Below are positions 1-9,033 of a DNA stretch of 64,000 nt, one piece after another. Position 1 is the stretch's first letter; each line of letters starts with the position of its first letter. The stretch is taken from NCBI GenBank assembly GCA_049366815.1, contig JBMNCO010000101.1, positions 39,407 through 103,406 on the forward strand, read 5' to 3'. The stretch is from CAYNYM01 sp049366815. Lineage in GTDB: Bacteria > Desulfobacterota > DSM-4660 > Desulfatiglandales > HGW-15. A program made the position numbers and the translations under genes. Under the pieces are notes generated by a model, which ran no database searches, had not been told where the DNA came from, and saw only the letters and a program-made list of their open reading frames with translations.

Positions 1-2262
1 AGGGACCAGGTTCAGGGCCTCCCGTCCATACGCCTCGAGCCCTTCGAGATTCCGGAGGGCACCTTCCTGCCCAAGGGGTTCACACTTTACGAGGTCCTGT
101 GGGAGGAAGGCATCCATTTTGATCCCCTCGTCAAAACACTGGTCTATTTCAAGCCCCTCTTTAACCTGGGCAAGACCGGATTCGCAAAGGCCTGGAACGG
201 CCTCCTCGATGCAAAGGCCAGGTTTTGGGGTGGCGGCGTTGAGACGGAGACCCTCCTTGAGGACAGATCGGTTGTAGTGATTGTCAATGAACCCGTTTTC
301 TCCCTGACCCTTGCCAAGAGGATCACCGAACACCTGCGGACCCATCTGGGAGAGGATGCCGCCCCCTTTCTTCCCATCCAGATCCTCATCGATTCCGGAC
401 CCTATCTCAGGGCGGGACGGATTGACACCGGGGCATTGAGGGTCAACTGGGATGAAATCAAACCCGGCGGAGTCTACATCTCCCCACCGGCCCATGGACT
501 CATTAAACGCTCGGCCAACCTCTCCATAAGGCCCGAACCCGATCCAAATCGTCCCCAGGCCTTTTTCGAGATCAGCCTCCACCAGGGACAGAAACCGGGG
601 TCCCGTCTCTTTCTCTATCAGAATGTCCTGATCCAAGGGAATTTTTCTCCCTGTTTCTATTGCGGCGACAGGAGACATCCCTCATCGAGCTGCCCTTCCA
701 AAGGGTTCACGGAAATGACACACGGCCTGAGCCGGCTGGGTTACCGCCCTTTGGAGGAGATCAACAATCTTTTCCTTAATTACATCAATTCGATGAACCA
801 GACCGGCGCGCCGGGGGGGAGGAGCGTACCCCGCGGCCCCGCCGCGGCCGATAAATCCGCACAGTGGGCGCATGAAGGCTTTTACGAGCTCAAGGCGGTC
901 TATCAACTCCGTTTCTTCAGGACCCTTTGGGACTCTAGGGATGAGAACTGGAATCGCATCAAAGAAAGGGCAGGGGGCAGCGGCGAAGGCGGGCTTGTCT
1001 GGATCGGACAGGACTGTATCCGCGTTTCCAATATGGAACAGGCCCAGTCCATCCTTCTGGATGCCCTGAACAGAACCCCTCAAGACTACAAGGTCTATTG
1101 CGCTCTCGCCTTTTTGAACATCGAAAAGGAAGATTACCCGCTTGCGAAACACTATCTCCAGAAGGCCCTGAACAAGACGGAAACGACCCCACAAAAGATA
1201 TTGGTTTGCTTTCTCCTTTCCCGCCTCTATGACCTCGGTCAGGATCCCGGAAGGGCGGAGGAGATGATACGAAAGATCCGCTACCTGAACCCCTATTGCC
1301 CTGAAGCCGTTTATCAGGAAATCGTTTTTCAGTTCCGAAGGGGCAGGACGGCCCCTGCCCTTCACCACTTGATCAAGCTGATCAAGAGGAACAGGGAGTA
1401 CTATCTGTACGCCCTGATCGATCCTGAACTCGCAGCCCACAGCGAAATGATACATCCGGGTCTGAAAGATCTCCTGGAGGAAACCCGTTCGGAAGCCATC
1501 GAAATCACCGGCAGGGCCAAAGAGACCCTGGAAAGAATAAAACAGTGGCTGGATGAAGAGGATAAAGACGCCCTGGAGGCCCGATCGCAATGGAAGAAGG
1601 TCGAGGAACTCTCGAGAGTGGACAGCTATTTCGGTTTTCTAGACATCATTCATTTCGGCCGAAATATTATCACCAGAGGACTCAGGGGCATCGAGGAACG
1701 CAGGGAGCAACTTTCCGCCGTGCTGGATGAACTGATTGAGCGCACGGATCAATATCTGGCCTTTGTCAAGGGATTCCAATACCCCTTTCTCACAGACACG
1801 ATAAAGAGAGAACTGGTTCAGTTGCGGGCGAGGCTGAACAAGGACTGGGCCATGAGCGAACCCAAGAAGGCGGGGAGATTCAAGGAAGCCTTTGGGTTGG
1901 CCAGGGCCCTCTCAGCCGAACTGGACGAAATAGGCCCCAGGCTTGAAAGACTGGACAAGGTCCGGCGTGCCCTGCTCTTTGTCACTGGATTTTTTAAAAA
2001 GAGCCTGATATTTCAGGCCGCCAACCTTCTCGTAGCCATGATCCTATTTCCCATTATGGTCTACTATCTCAATTTCCTTGTTCCCGTCTTTTCAATTACT
2101 TCCCAAAACGTCTGGGGCTATCAGAAAGGCGTTCTCATAGTGGGTGGGGTACTGGGCCTGTTTCTGGCCATTGTGTCCACGGCAAAGAGCATGCCCGTGG
2201 AAAACGGCCTCAGGCCCGATGCTCATGCAAAATCTCATTCCATCAGTGCGGAGGCATCATGA
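1..2262 (+). CDS. TPR-containing membrane protein with CCHC zinc knuckle (5' partial)
   Basis: The frame is open from base 1, so the true start lies before the window; 753 residues are visible. I do not recognise the family. The N-terminal third looks globular. A C-X2-C-X4-H-X4-C zinc-knuckle pattern is present (visible residues C218, C221, H226, C231). The middle (about residues 340-500) has TPR-like helical pairs, for example the stretch with alternating YxxLAF/AxxYLQKAL motifs. A charged, probably coiled-coil region follows, and the last ~90 residues hold two strongly hydrophobic segments (about 660-690 and 705-725), suggesting anchoring in the inner membrane with a large cytoplasmic part. 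The 3' end overlaps the convergent hypothetical gene by 28 bp. The reading frame is supported by its length and third-position bias; the function is unknown. The zinc knuckle is the unusual point. Confidence 0.75.
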   Translation, partial: RDQVQGLPSIRLEPFEIPEGTFLPKGFTLYEVLWEEGIHFDPLVKTLVYFKPLFNLGKTGFAKAWNGLLDAKARFWGGGVETETLLEDRSVVVIVNEPVFSLTLAKRITEHLRTHLGEDAAPFLPIQILIDSGPYLRAGRIDTGALRVNWDEIKPGGVYISPPAHGLIKRSANLSIRPEPDPNRPQAFFEISLHQGQKPGSRLFLYQNVLIQGNFSPCFYCGDRRHPSSSCPSKGFTEMTHGLSRLGYRPLEEINNLFLNYINSMNQTGAPGGRSVPRGPAAADKSAQWAHEGFYELKAVYQLRFFRTLWDSRDENWNRIKERAGGSGEGGLVWIGQDCIRVSNMEQAQSILLDALNRTPQDYKVYCALAFLNIEKEDYPLAKHYLQKALNKTETTPQKILVCFLLSRLYDLGQDPGRAEEMIRKIRYLNPYCPEAVYQEIVFQFRRGRTAPALHHLIKLIKRNREYYLYALIDPELAAHSEMIHPGLKDLLEETRSEAIEITGRAKETLERIKQWLDEEDKDALEARSQWKKVEELSRVDSYFGFLDIIHFGRNIITRGLRGIEERREQLSAVLDELIERTDQYLAFVKGFQYPFLTDTIKRELVQLRARLNKDWAMSEPKKAGRFKEAFGLARALSAELDEIGPRLERLDKVRRALLFVTGFFKKSLIFQAANLLVAMILFPIMVYYLNFLVPVFSITSQNVWGYQKGVLIVGGVLGLFLAIVSTAKSMPVENGLRPDAHAKSHSISAEAS

Positions 2263-2672
2263 TAGCGTGCTGAAAAAAGGGCGGCCCTTCCTGAAAAGAC
2301 GTTGCATTTGGTCAACACATATTCGGCAACCTCTTTTCTCTTTTCCTCATCCAGGCCGTTGAAGCCATCTACAAAACCCCGGTCATCGGTTACTTCCGAC
2401 AACAAAGCCCAGATCTGTTCGGCCCCCATATCAGGTGTCAACCCGAGATCACCCACCGCCGATGCTCCCTGAAACAGATGCCCTGCCTTGACCAGCAGCT
2501 CATCAAGATCTCTCTTCAGACGCTCGACCGCTCCCCCAAAATCTACAAACGAAGAACAGCGACCGCTCAAGGGACAAAGGATCTCCTGGTCGGCCACTCT
2601 CATGCGTAGACCGATCTGGAACTCTTTCGGTTCCCTTTCGGCCTTCTGGATGATCCCAAAGATCTTCCCCAT
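2235..2672 (-). CDS. Hypothetical protein (145 aa)
   Basis: I do not recognise this protein. The start is the ATG at 2672, preceded by GGGGAG nine bases upstream; an ATG at 2696 is also in frame but has a weaker ribosome-binding site. The product is soluble, with no signal peptide or membrane segment, and is mixed alpha/beta in appearance, with Cys residues in a region containing LCPLSGRC and an acidic helix near DEEKRKEVAEYVL. It lies upstream of nothing on its own strand in the window and downstream of cobU (same strand, 146 bp gap), so it may be cotranscribed with cobU. It overlaps the end of the preceding + strand gene tail to tail. It is probably a real lineage-specific gene because its composition is protein-like and it has a plausible RBS, but it could be a shadow. 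Confidence 0.5.
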   Translation of the reverse strand: MGKIFGIIQKAEREPKEFQIGLRMRVADQEILCPLSGRCSSFVDFGGAVERLKRDLDELLVKAGHLFQGASAVGDLGLTPDMGAEQIWALLSEVTDDRGFVDGFNGLDEEKRKEVAEYVLTKCNVFSGRAALFSARYHDASALME

Positions 2673-2818
2673 ATTCCGGTTCTCCCCGATATTCATGCCT
2701 GTTCAAAAAATCCGGGTTTCGCCATGGACTGGGAAACCGCTCACCCGTATCGCAAAACTTGAACGGCAACATCCGCCGCCTGTCTGAATAGACTTTTCCG
2801 TCCCATGAAGGAAGGCCC

Positions 2819-3358
2819 TCATCGTGCGTCACCCTTCAAAATCATCGTCAACCCGGCAACAAGGAACACAACCCTGTCGGCCATGGCCGCAATTTTTTGG
2901 TTCAGGCGCCCGGCCATATCCCGAAAGCCTCTTCCGAGGGGGGTTTCGGGGACGATTCCCATGCCCACCTCGTTGGACACCAGGACCACACTGCTTTGTC
3001 TGGCTTCCAGGACCTCCAATAATTCTTCCTGGTACCGAGGCACCTCATTTTCTCCCTTCTCCACCAGGACATTGCTCAGCCAGACCGTCAGGCAGTCCAC
3101 CAGGACGACCTCGACATGCCGACATCTGTTTTTCAGGGCCTCGGCGATCTCGAGAGGTTCCTCAATGAGGCCCCACTGAGGTCCGCGTGAGGCCCGGTGT
3201 TGTCTGACGCGCTCGGCCATTTCGTCGTCAAGGATCCGCGCCGTGGCGAGGAAAAGACGCGAAGGGTAGTGCGCCTCAGTGTGGCCTTGGGCCCAGGAAC
3301 TCTTCCCGCTCCGGGCACCCCCCAGGACAAGGATCAGTTCATTTTTTGCGTTCATCAT
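2819..3358 (-). CDS. cobU: Adenosylcobinamide kinase / adenosylcobinamide-phosphate guanylyltransferase
   Basis: This bifunctional cytoplasmic enzyme phosphorylates adenosylcobinamide and transfers GMP to it to make AdoCbi-GDP, a late step of cobalamin nucleotide-loop assembly. The 179-residue length is normal for the family. The P-loop GGARSGKS lies at residues 13-20, the DCLTVWLSN motif in the middle, VSNEVGMGIVP after it, and the family C-terminal motif FRDMAGRLNQ near residue 145. Two ATG codons sit next to each other at the start (3358 and 3355). No other cob genes adjoin it, but cobO and B12-dependent mutase genes occur 37 kb downstream in this window. No cobalamin riboswitch box was seen upstream. 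The identification is strong. Confidence 0.93.
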   Translation of the reverse strand: MMNAKNELILVLGGARSGKSSWAQGHTEAHYPSRLFLATARILDDEMAERVRQHRASRGPQWGLIEEPLEIAEALKNRCRHVEVVLVDCLTVWLSNVLVEKGENEVPRYQEELLEVLEARQSSVVLVSNEVGMGIVPETPLGRGFRDMAGRLNQKIAAMADRVVFLVAGLTMILKGDAR

Positions 3359-3709
3359 CGGCCTGTCTCGAAAAAATCAATTCCTAGGGAAGCACCCACT
3401 TTCTGATCCCCTGCACGCGCACTTTTAAGGTGAAGGCAATTTATGGTAAAGAAACCGGTGTGTCAATTCAATAAGCCCTGCGCAGAGAAACTTGCGCTCC
3501 AAAGATAGCGCATAAGATATCAGATTTATTTAATAAATTTAAAAGAACGCACGCGCTTTCGGGAACCGTCCTTGTCAAAGCGTCTCTTATGTCTTATGCT
3601 TTTCAGTGGGGTGCGGTCAGGATTTTACAGAAACCCCTGCGAGGGCAGGTCGACTGCCTGCTGTTTTTTGATTTTTTGCGGGATCCGCAACCCTTCATGG
3701 AGTAAGAAT
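3359..3709. other. Intergenic region between divergent cobU and the zinc-ribbon gene
   Basis: This 351-bp region separates two divergently transcribed genes and must hold both promoters. It contains a clearly AT-rich core (about 3505-3550). I could not find a convincing -35/-10 pair, a B12 box or a small ORF with a ribosome-binding site. Confidence 0.5.
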
Positions 3710-4072
3710 ATGGATTGTGAAAGATGCGGAGAGGCCGTCGAGCCGGGGCAAGAGAGGGAATTTCACGGCCGAACCCTTTGCGAAGACTGTTACATGGACG
3801 TCCTTTCACCGCCCCGCACCTGTGATCCCTGGGCTGTCCACAGCGCAAAGTCCTTCATGGCAAGCCAGGGGAAAGGAGAGCCGGGTCTCAACAGCACACA
3901 GGCCCGGATCCTCGGGGTCCTCCGGGAGACCGGTGGTATCGAACCCGGTGCCCTGAGTGAGAGGCTCCAAATGAAGCCGTCGGATCTCGAGAGGGAAATC
4001 GCGGCCCTTCGTCACATGGAAAAGGTTCGGGGTGAACTCAGGGATGGGAAAAAATTCATCGTCTTGTGGTGA
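3710..4072 (+). CDS. Small zinc-ribbon protein with winged-helix-like C-terminus (120 aa)
   Basis: The start is the ATG at 3710, preceded by GGAG eight bases upstream; longer in-frame extensions to 3572 look non-coding. The N-terminus carries four cysteines as C-x2-C ... C-x2-C (CERC, then CEDC) within the first 35 residues, a LIM/treble-clef-like zinc site. Residues about 60-120 resemble a helix-turn-helix: STQARILGVLRETGGIEPGALSERL, then a helix, then a short beta-hairpin ending in KFIVLW. This suggests a small DNA- or RNA-binding regulator. It stands alone between divergent cobU and a 170-bp gap. I know of similar uncharacterised proteins in Desulfobacterota but cannot name a function. Confidence 0.75.
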   Translation: MDCERCGEAVEPGQEREFHGRTLCEDCYMDVLSPPRTCDPWAVHSAKSFMASQGKGEPGLNSTQARILGVLRETGGIEPGALSERLQMKPSDLEREIAALRHMEKVRGELRDGKKFIVLW

Positions 4073-4246
4073 GAACAGCTCCAAGCAGGGTCAACGTACG
4101 CCCGCTCCGAGAAAATCCCGGCCCCTGCTGAGTTTGGATACTGCTGAAAGTCAGTCCTGCCCGGTGACTTCCGGCTGAAAATGAAAATACAAATAAATTC
4201 AGATTAGATTGCTAGGTTGAAGTCTTTTCTGTTTTTCTACAAGCCT

Positions 4247-5377
4247 ATGCCGACTAAAATCCGACATACAGGCGGGCTCCTCTTTGTCGTCCTGTTAGTG
4301 CTCAGTCTGAGCCTCTCGGGCTGCCGCCTGACCTATCTGCTCCATGCCGCCGTCGGCCAGGCGAAGTTGCTCTCCGGAGCGGTCCCCATGGAACAAGGCC
4401 TGAAGGAGGCTGCCTTGGGCGCCGAAGAAAAGGAGCGCCTGCTTCTGGTCCCCCGTATCAAGGTCTTTGGCGAAGAGGTCCTGGGCCTCAAAAGGACGAA
4501 CAATTATGAAACGGTCCACCTGGCCTCGCCTCGTCCCCCGCTCTACGTGGTTTCCGCCTGCCCCAGGGACCGTCTTGTTCCAGTCACCTGGTGGTTTCCC
4601 ATCGTCGGCAGGATGCCCTATCTCGGATTTTTTGATCTCGATAAGGCCAGGGCTGAAAAGAAGAGACTGGTTGAGAAGGATCTCGATGTCAGTCTGGGCA
4701 GTGCCGCGGCCTACAGCACCCTGGGATGGTTCCGAGACCCCATAACGCTCAATATGATCGAAGAATCCACCCTCGATTTGGTGGAAATCATTCTCCACGA
4801 GATGACCCACACGACGCTCTACATCAAGGGGCAAGGGGCCTTTAACGAGGGGCTGGCCTCTCTGGTCGGTAAGGTGGGCGCCCTGTTTTTTTTCGAGGAC
4901 CTCCATGGCCCTGCACACCCCTTGACCATGGAGGCCGGGGATGCCCTTGACGACGAACGTCTTATCGCCTCTTACATGGACTGTTTGCTCAAAAGGCTCG
5001 AAATCCTTTACAGTTCACCCCTATCCTACGATGAAAAAATGGCACGACGGGAGGAGATATTTTCAGAGGCCCTCAAGGAGTTCGAGGGATTGAAGCCGAG
5101 ACTCAAAACAGACCGCTTCCGGGCCTTAGGCCATATTCCCCTGAACAACGCCTATTTGTTGAGTGTAGGCCTTTACCACCGGCACTTTCATCTCTTTGAA
5201 GAGATGCTCCGAAAAAACGGAAACGACATCAAAGGGACTCTTGACTATCTTCAAGGGCTTGCGGAGCATGGAGGCGATATGCTGGAAAGGATGTATGCGT
5301 TTAGCTGTTTGAAAGAGCCCGGCAATTGCGGCCATGGGAGTCTCTTTTCAAAAACGAAGGGCCATGGAAAAGACTAA
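4247..5377 (+). CDS. Putative aminopeptidase lipoprotein (Aminopep family)
   Basis: This resembles the predicted zinc aminopeptidase family usually called Aminopep (COG4324). From the ATG at 4247 there is a lipoprotein signal: basic residues, a hydrophobic run and the lipobox LSGC with Cys26. A TTG at 4217 would add ten residues; neither start has a good ribosome-binding site. The zinc-binding HEMTH (HExxH) motif is inside EIILHEMTHTTLY near residue 180, followed by a conserved-looking FNEGLAS in which Glu may be the third ligand. The protein would sit in the periplasmic leaflet of a membrane. Its last codons contain the left arm of a 29-bp inverted repeat (5330-5358), so inversion of the segment would change the C-terminal tail. 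Confidence 0.8.
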   Translation: MPTKIRHTGGLLFVVLLVLSLSLSGCRLTYLLHAAVGQAKLLSGAVPMEQGLKEAALGAEEKERLLLVPRIKVFGEEVLGLKRTNNYETVHLASPRPPLYVVSACPRDRLVPVTWWFPIVGRMPYLGFFDLDKARAEKKRLVEKDLDVSLGSAAAYSTLGWFRDPITLNMIEESTLDLVEIILHEMTHTTLYIKGQGAFNEGLASLVGKVGALFFFEDLHGPAHPLTMEAGDALDDERLIASYMDCLLKRLEILYSSPLSYDEKMARREEIFSEALKEFEGLKPRLKTDRFRALGHIPLNNAYLLSVGLYHRHFHLFEEMLRKNGNDIKGTLDYLQGLAEHGGDMLERMYAFSCLKEPGNCGHGSLFSKTKGHGKD

Positions 5378-5540
5378 GATGGCCGGGGCAGCCTAGGCGG
5401 ACGGCGGACCGGTGTCAGTAGCTGTCAGGCCTTGATTTTCATGGTGTCTCCCCGGTGGTGCTCCGTCCGCCCGAAGCCCGGTGACCATGCGGACACCCCG
5501 GCACCGATTTTTTCGTTTTTGAAAAGAGACTCCCATGGCC
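5330..5540. repeat. 29-bp perfect inverted repeat flanking 153 bp
   Basis: The left arm 5330-5358 (starting GGCCATGGGAGTCTCTTTTC) is exactly the reverse complement of 5512-5540. The arms end sharply on both sides. The left arm is coding for the tail of the aminopeptidase gene; the right arm is in the gap before the YdbH-like gene. The internal 153 bp are GC-rich, with no clear promoter. A TATAAT hexamer lies downstream at 5595-5600 but lacks a matching -35. The rest of the 5378-5718 gap holds nothing else I can support. Confidence 0.85.
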
Positions 5541-5718
5541 CCTCCGTGATGGGATAATTTTCAAGAGCCAAAAGTGTTACAAACAATCTCCTCGTATAAT
5601 ATTGGGCCAGAGCCGAGTCCAGGATTTTTCTTAATGTGTCACTTGAGGTCAGGGTCTTCCGGCCTGGATTCTTCGAAAGGTTTTTAAAATCTCGTATGAA
5701 GGCCGAACAGACACTGGG

Positions 5719-8700
5719 ATGGAAAGGCAAAAAGAGGTCCAATCGACATTGAAGCCGATCATAAAAAACGGAATCCTCTTCGTTCTCGCAACCTTTTTTT
5801 TGGTTCTGACGGGCCTTGCCGGCACCCTTTTCTATTTATACCGCCATCCCGCTTCGATAAAGCCCTTCATCGAAAAGGCCGTGTCCCGTGCGGCCGGGGC
5901 CTCTCTCACGATAGAAGACCTCTCCTATTCCCTGAGACCCCTTCGAATTCAAGGTGCCGGCATCCGGCTGGAACCGGGAGAAGCCCTCAAGGGAGTGACG
6001 CTCCATATACCGGCCGTTACAGCGGACATGGCAGTGGAGGGCCCCTTCAGTCACCGGCGGCTCGTCTTCAGGATGTTCAAGATCGACGATCTTTCCCTTG
6101 TGGTCTCCCAGGGGTACCTCCTCCCGCGATGGGAACCCGGAAAACAAGGAAGTCCCTGGATTTTCGGGGTACTCTCGCGGCTTTTTGCCTTTCTGGTCTT
6201 CAGGGATGTGGAATTTCAGGCCGTGGAACTCTCCGGCCGCCGTATTTCCAGTCGGACGGCGGGGCGGTTTGTCGAGGTTTCCGGTATCCGGGCAGGTCTG
6301 ACACCGGAGCGCCTCATCGAGATCACCTGTGACATCCGCTTCGATTCGATTTCCCGGGGCCTGTACCTCACCGCATCACAGGTTCGCGTCACAACCGAAC
6401 AGGTCCTCTCACTGGTTGATCCCGAAATCAAGGGTCATATCGCGGCCAAGGAAATCACCTTTAAGAGCGCGACCCTGGACATCCCCGCCGCAGGCTGCAG
6501 GGCCGATCTCGTCTTCCACCGGGACCTGAATGCACTCAGCTTCGCGCCCATCGAACTGGCGCTGAAGGGGGCGGCCTTGAAAAGAATCGTCCCTGAACCC
6601 GCCCCCCCCCTGGACGTGGATCTTGAGGCCGAAGGCTCCTTCAATCTCACGGATCTCGAAGCCCGGCTTTCCTCTTTCCATCTCACCGTGGGCGAGATCC
6701 TCGCAACGACCGGACGTTTAGAGGTGGACATGAGAGGCGCACCGGCCGCCTCCCTGGATTTCGACTGCCGTCTGGCGCCCGAGAGACTGCGCCCTCTTCT
6801 CCGGTCCACAATCAGACGGTTCCTTGCACCGGGGACCCTCACCGGGCCGGTATTCCTGGAAGGCCGAACCCGGGCCGCCCTGACCGGCGGCAGGCTCGAC
6901 TTGGACTGTGAGGTCCGGACACGACTGGTCAGAAATCCCTTTTCCTATGTCAAGGACGGGATACAGGTGCAAGGAGAAATCTCGGCCGAGATCGAGATCT
7001 CGGGTGCCATACCCGATCTGGGGGCCCGGGCCGAAGTGGTCTTGAACAAGACGACCCTTTCCGCAAAGGGCGCGACCTCAGGTCCCATGAATGTGGGGCT
7101 CAAACTTGTTTATCAAAGACCCGTGATCCGCTTGACCGATCTTGAGGCCCGCAGCCCCCGGTTGGGCTATAAAACAGGCGGCAAGGAGATCGTTCTGGAG
7201 GATTGCCTGTTCCAGGCGGCGACGGGCTCTTACGACCTCGACAAGGGGGACGTCCACATCCCCGGGGCCACCCTTGATACCTCCCTCCTGAAAAACCTCG
7301 AACTTTCCTTCATGGCCGGCAAAACGCAAAAGTCCTTCACCCTCAAAGGCCGGGACAGCCGCCTGCTGGACAGCGCCGGCGCCCTGGCCCTTTTTCCCGA
7401 GGGATGGCAATTCACCGGGATCGACTCCATCGAGGCCCGGGCGATGCAAAAAATGGGCGGAGACTGGTCCGTGGATGCCGAGCTGACCCTGCAGGACCTC
7501 ACACTGGAAAACCCGGACGCCTCCTGCATGGGCGAAGGAATTTCCTTGAATGCCCGTGTGAAGGGGATCGTCAAACCTGATCTCTCCAATATACAAGCCC
7601 GGGGCTCTCTTGATGCGGATGCAGGCGAAATTCTCTTGGACCGTTTCTACTTCAACCTGGCAAAAAACCAGGCTTCGATCCAATGGGAAGGGGCCTATGT
7701 CCCCTCCGGAAAGACCTTCGACTTCCCCCGCCTCAGTGCTTCTCTCAAAGACATTGCGACCCTCTCGGTCAAAGGGGTGATGTCTCTGGCATCCGGAAGC
7801 CCTGATGTCCACATGTCTTTGAACATTCCCCGGGCCCCGGTGAGCCCGCTCTTTCAGCATTTCCTGCTGGATCCCTTCAAGTTGGAAAGGCCGATTCTTA
7901 CGGCCTTGGCTGTGGAAGGGGATATTTCCGGGGATCTGGATTTTGTATCCAACGGGGTCGGCGTGTCGGCAAAAGGGACTATTCAATATCAGGAGGGGCG
8001 TCTGGCGTCTGAGGATCATGGGGTCCTGTTTCGGGACATCGATCTTCGACTCCCCGTCTGGTATCAATCCGGGACCACCTGGCCCCCTGCAGAACCCCTA
8101 AACGGCATGCTCGACATCGGGGCCGTCCATCTGCCCCTTCTTCCTGAACAGGCCCTGAAGCTCACACTACAGGCAGGCCCCAACAGTATTTCCTTGAAGG
8201 GCCCGTTCCCGATCGGATTGGAGGGAGGCGTCATCGATGTAGGTGCCGTCTCGTGTCGGATTTCCGAGGCCGCAGGTCTCCTCATTGAAACAAGCCTCGC
8301 CTTTGATGATTTCGATTTGGGTCTCATGCTCTCCCCGCATTGGGCAAGAGAGATCCAAGGGACCATGAACGGAAAACTGACCTCGGTAAACTTTCAGGAC
8401 GGCCGATTGAGGACCCAGGGGGAGATCCTGGCCCATATCTTCGGGGGCAGAATAACCCTCTCTGATATCGGTGCTTCAGGCGTCTTGACCCCAGCCCCTG
8501 TCTTTCGTTTAAATGCCGAGTATGAAGGTCTCCATCTAGGTGAAATGACTCGAGACACGGCCTTTGGTCAGATTGAAGGTCTTTTGAAGGGCCATGTCAG
8601 AGATTTCGAGATCGCATATGGACAACCGCAGCGTTTCGACCTGCTTCTTGAGACAGAAAAGATGAAAGGAGTCTCTCAGAGGATAAGCGTAAAGGCGCTG

Positions 8701-9000
8701 GACAATATCGCCCGGATCGGGGGCGGGCAGAGCCCCTTCATGGGGCTTGCAGGCGCATTCGCCTCCTTTTTCAAAGAATTCCCCTATGAAAAAATCGGGG
8801 TCAGGGCATCTCTTGAAAACGATGTATTCGCGCTCAACGGTACGATCATTGAAGGGGGTGTGGAGTATCTGGTAAAAAGAAGTAGCTTTTCAGGTGTAAA
8901 TGTTGTAAATCAAAATCCTGATAATCGTATCAGTTTCAAGGACATGGTCACGAGGATCAAACGGGTTACCACATCAAAGAGCGGGCCGGTGATCAGGTGA
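5719..9000 (+). CDS. YdbH-like AsmA/TamB-superfamily intermembrane lipid-transport protein
   Basis: This 1093-residue protein has one N-terminal membrane segment (about residues 15-38) followed by a long periplasmic region of repeated beta-rich units, as in AsmA-like bridge proteins that carry phospholipids between the inner and outer membrane. The C-terminal part (FGGRITL..., then a segment ending IARIGGGQSPFMGLAGAFASFFKEFPYEKIGVRASLE, which I quote only in part as FKEFPYEKIGV) resembles the YdbH C-terminal domain. The context supports this: a DUF1318 (YdbL-like) lipoprotein gene follows after 33 bp, as in the E. coli ydbH-ynbE-ydbL operon. YdbH-like function is inferred from domain layout and synteny. 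Other AsmA relatives (YhdP, TamB) remain possible. The ATG at 5719 precedes the basic N-terminus MERQKEVQ; a second start is not evident. Confidence 0.8.
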   Translation: MERQKEVQSTLKPIIKNGILFVLATFFLVLTGLAGTLFYLYRHPASIKPFIEKAVSRAAGASLTIEDLSYSLRPLRIQGAGIRLEPGEALKGVTLHIPAVTADMAVEGPFSHRRLVFRMFKIDDLSLVVSQGYLLPRWEPGKQGSPWIFGVLSRLFAFLVFRDVEFQAVELSGRRISSRTAGRFVEVSGIRAGLTPERLIEITCDIRFDSISRGLYLTASQVRVTTEQVLSLVDPEIKGHIAAKEITFKSATLDIPAAGCRADLVFHRDLNALSFAPIELALKGAALKRIVPEPAPPLDVDLEAEGSFNLTDLEARLSSFHLTVGEILATTGRLEVDMRGAPAASLDFDCRLAPERLRPLLRSTIRRFLAPGTLTGPVFLEGRTRAALTGGRLDLDCEVRTRLVRNPFSYVKDGIQVQGEISAEIEISGAIPDLGARAEVVLNKTTLSAKGATSGPMNVGLKLVYQRPVIRLTDLEARSPRLGYKTGGKEIVLEDCLFQAATGSYDLDKGDVHIPGATLDTSLLKNLELSFMAGKTQKSFTLKGRDSRLLDSAGALALFPEGWQFTGIDSIEARAMQKMGGDWSVDAELTLQDLTLENPDASCMGEGISLNARVKGIVKPDLSNIQARGSLDADAGEILLDRFYFNLAKNQASIQWEGAYVPSGKTFDFPRLSASLKDIATLSVKGVMSLASGSPDVHMSLNIPRAPVSPLFQHFLLDPFKLERPILTALAVEGDISGDLDFVSNGVGVSAKGTIQYQEGRLASEDHGVLFRDIDLRLPVWYQSGTTWPPAEPLNGMLDIGAVHLPLLPEQALKLTLQAGPNSISLKGPFPIGLEGGVIDVGAVSCRISEAAGLLIETSLAFDDFDLGLMLSPHWAREIQGTMNGKLTSVNFQDGRLRTQGEILAHIFGGRITLSDIGASGVLTPAPVFRLNAEYEGLHLGEMTRDTAFGQIEGLLKGHVRDFEIAYGQPQRFDLLLETEKMKGVSQRISVKALDNIARIGGGQSPFMGLAGAFASFFKEFPYEKIGVRASLENDVFALNGTIIEGGVEYLVKRSSFSGVNVVNQNPDNRISFKDMVTRIKRVTTSKSGPVIR

Positions 9001-9033
9001 TAATCCCCGCGATTGGATTAAGAGGAGTCCACG

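Noticed and set aside
3359..3709. Cobalamin riboswitch upstream of cobU
   Set aside because: No B12 box or expected stems were found on the minus strand.
5425..5742. 105-residue frame on the minus strand
   Set aside because: It overlaps the start of the YdbH-like gene and its similarity to the peptidase tail is fully explained by the 29-bp inverted repeat. No ribosome-binding site.
7078..8067. 329-residue minus-strand frame inside the YdbH-like gene
   Set aside because: Antisense shadow of a long, clearly coding frame.
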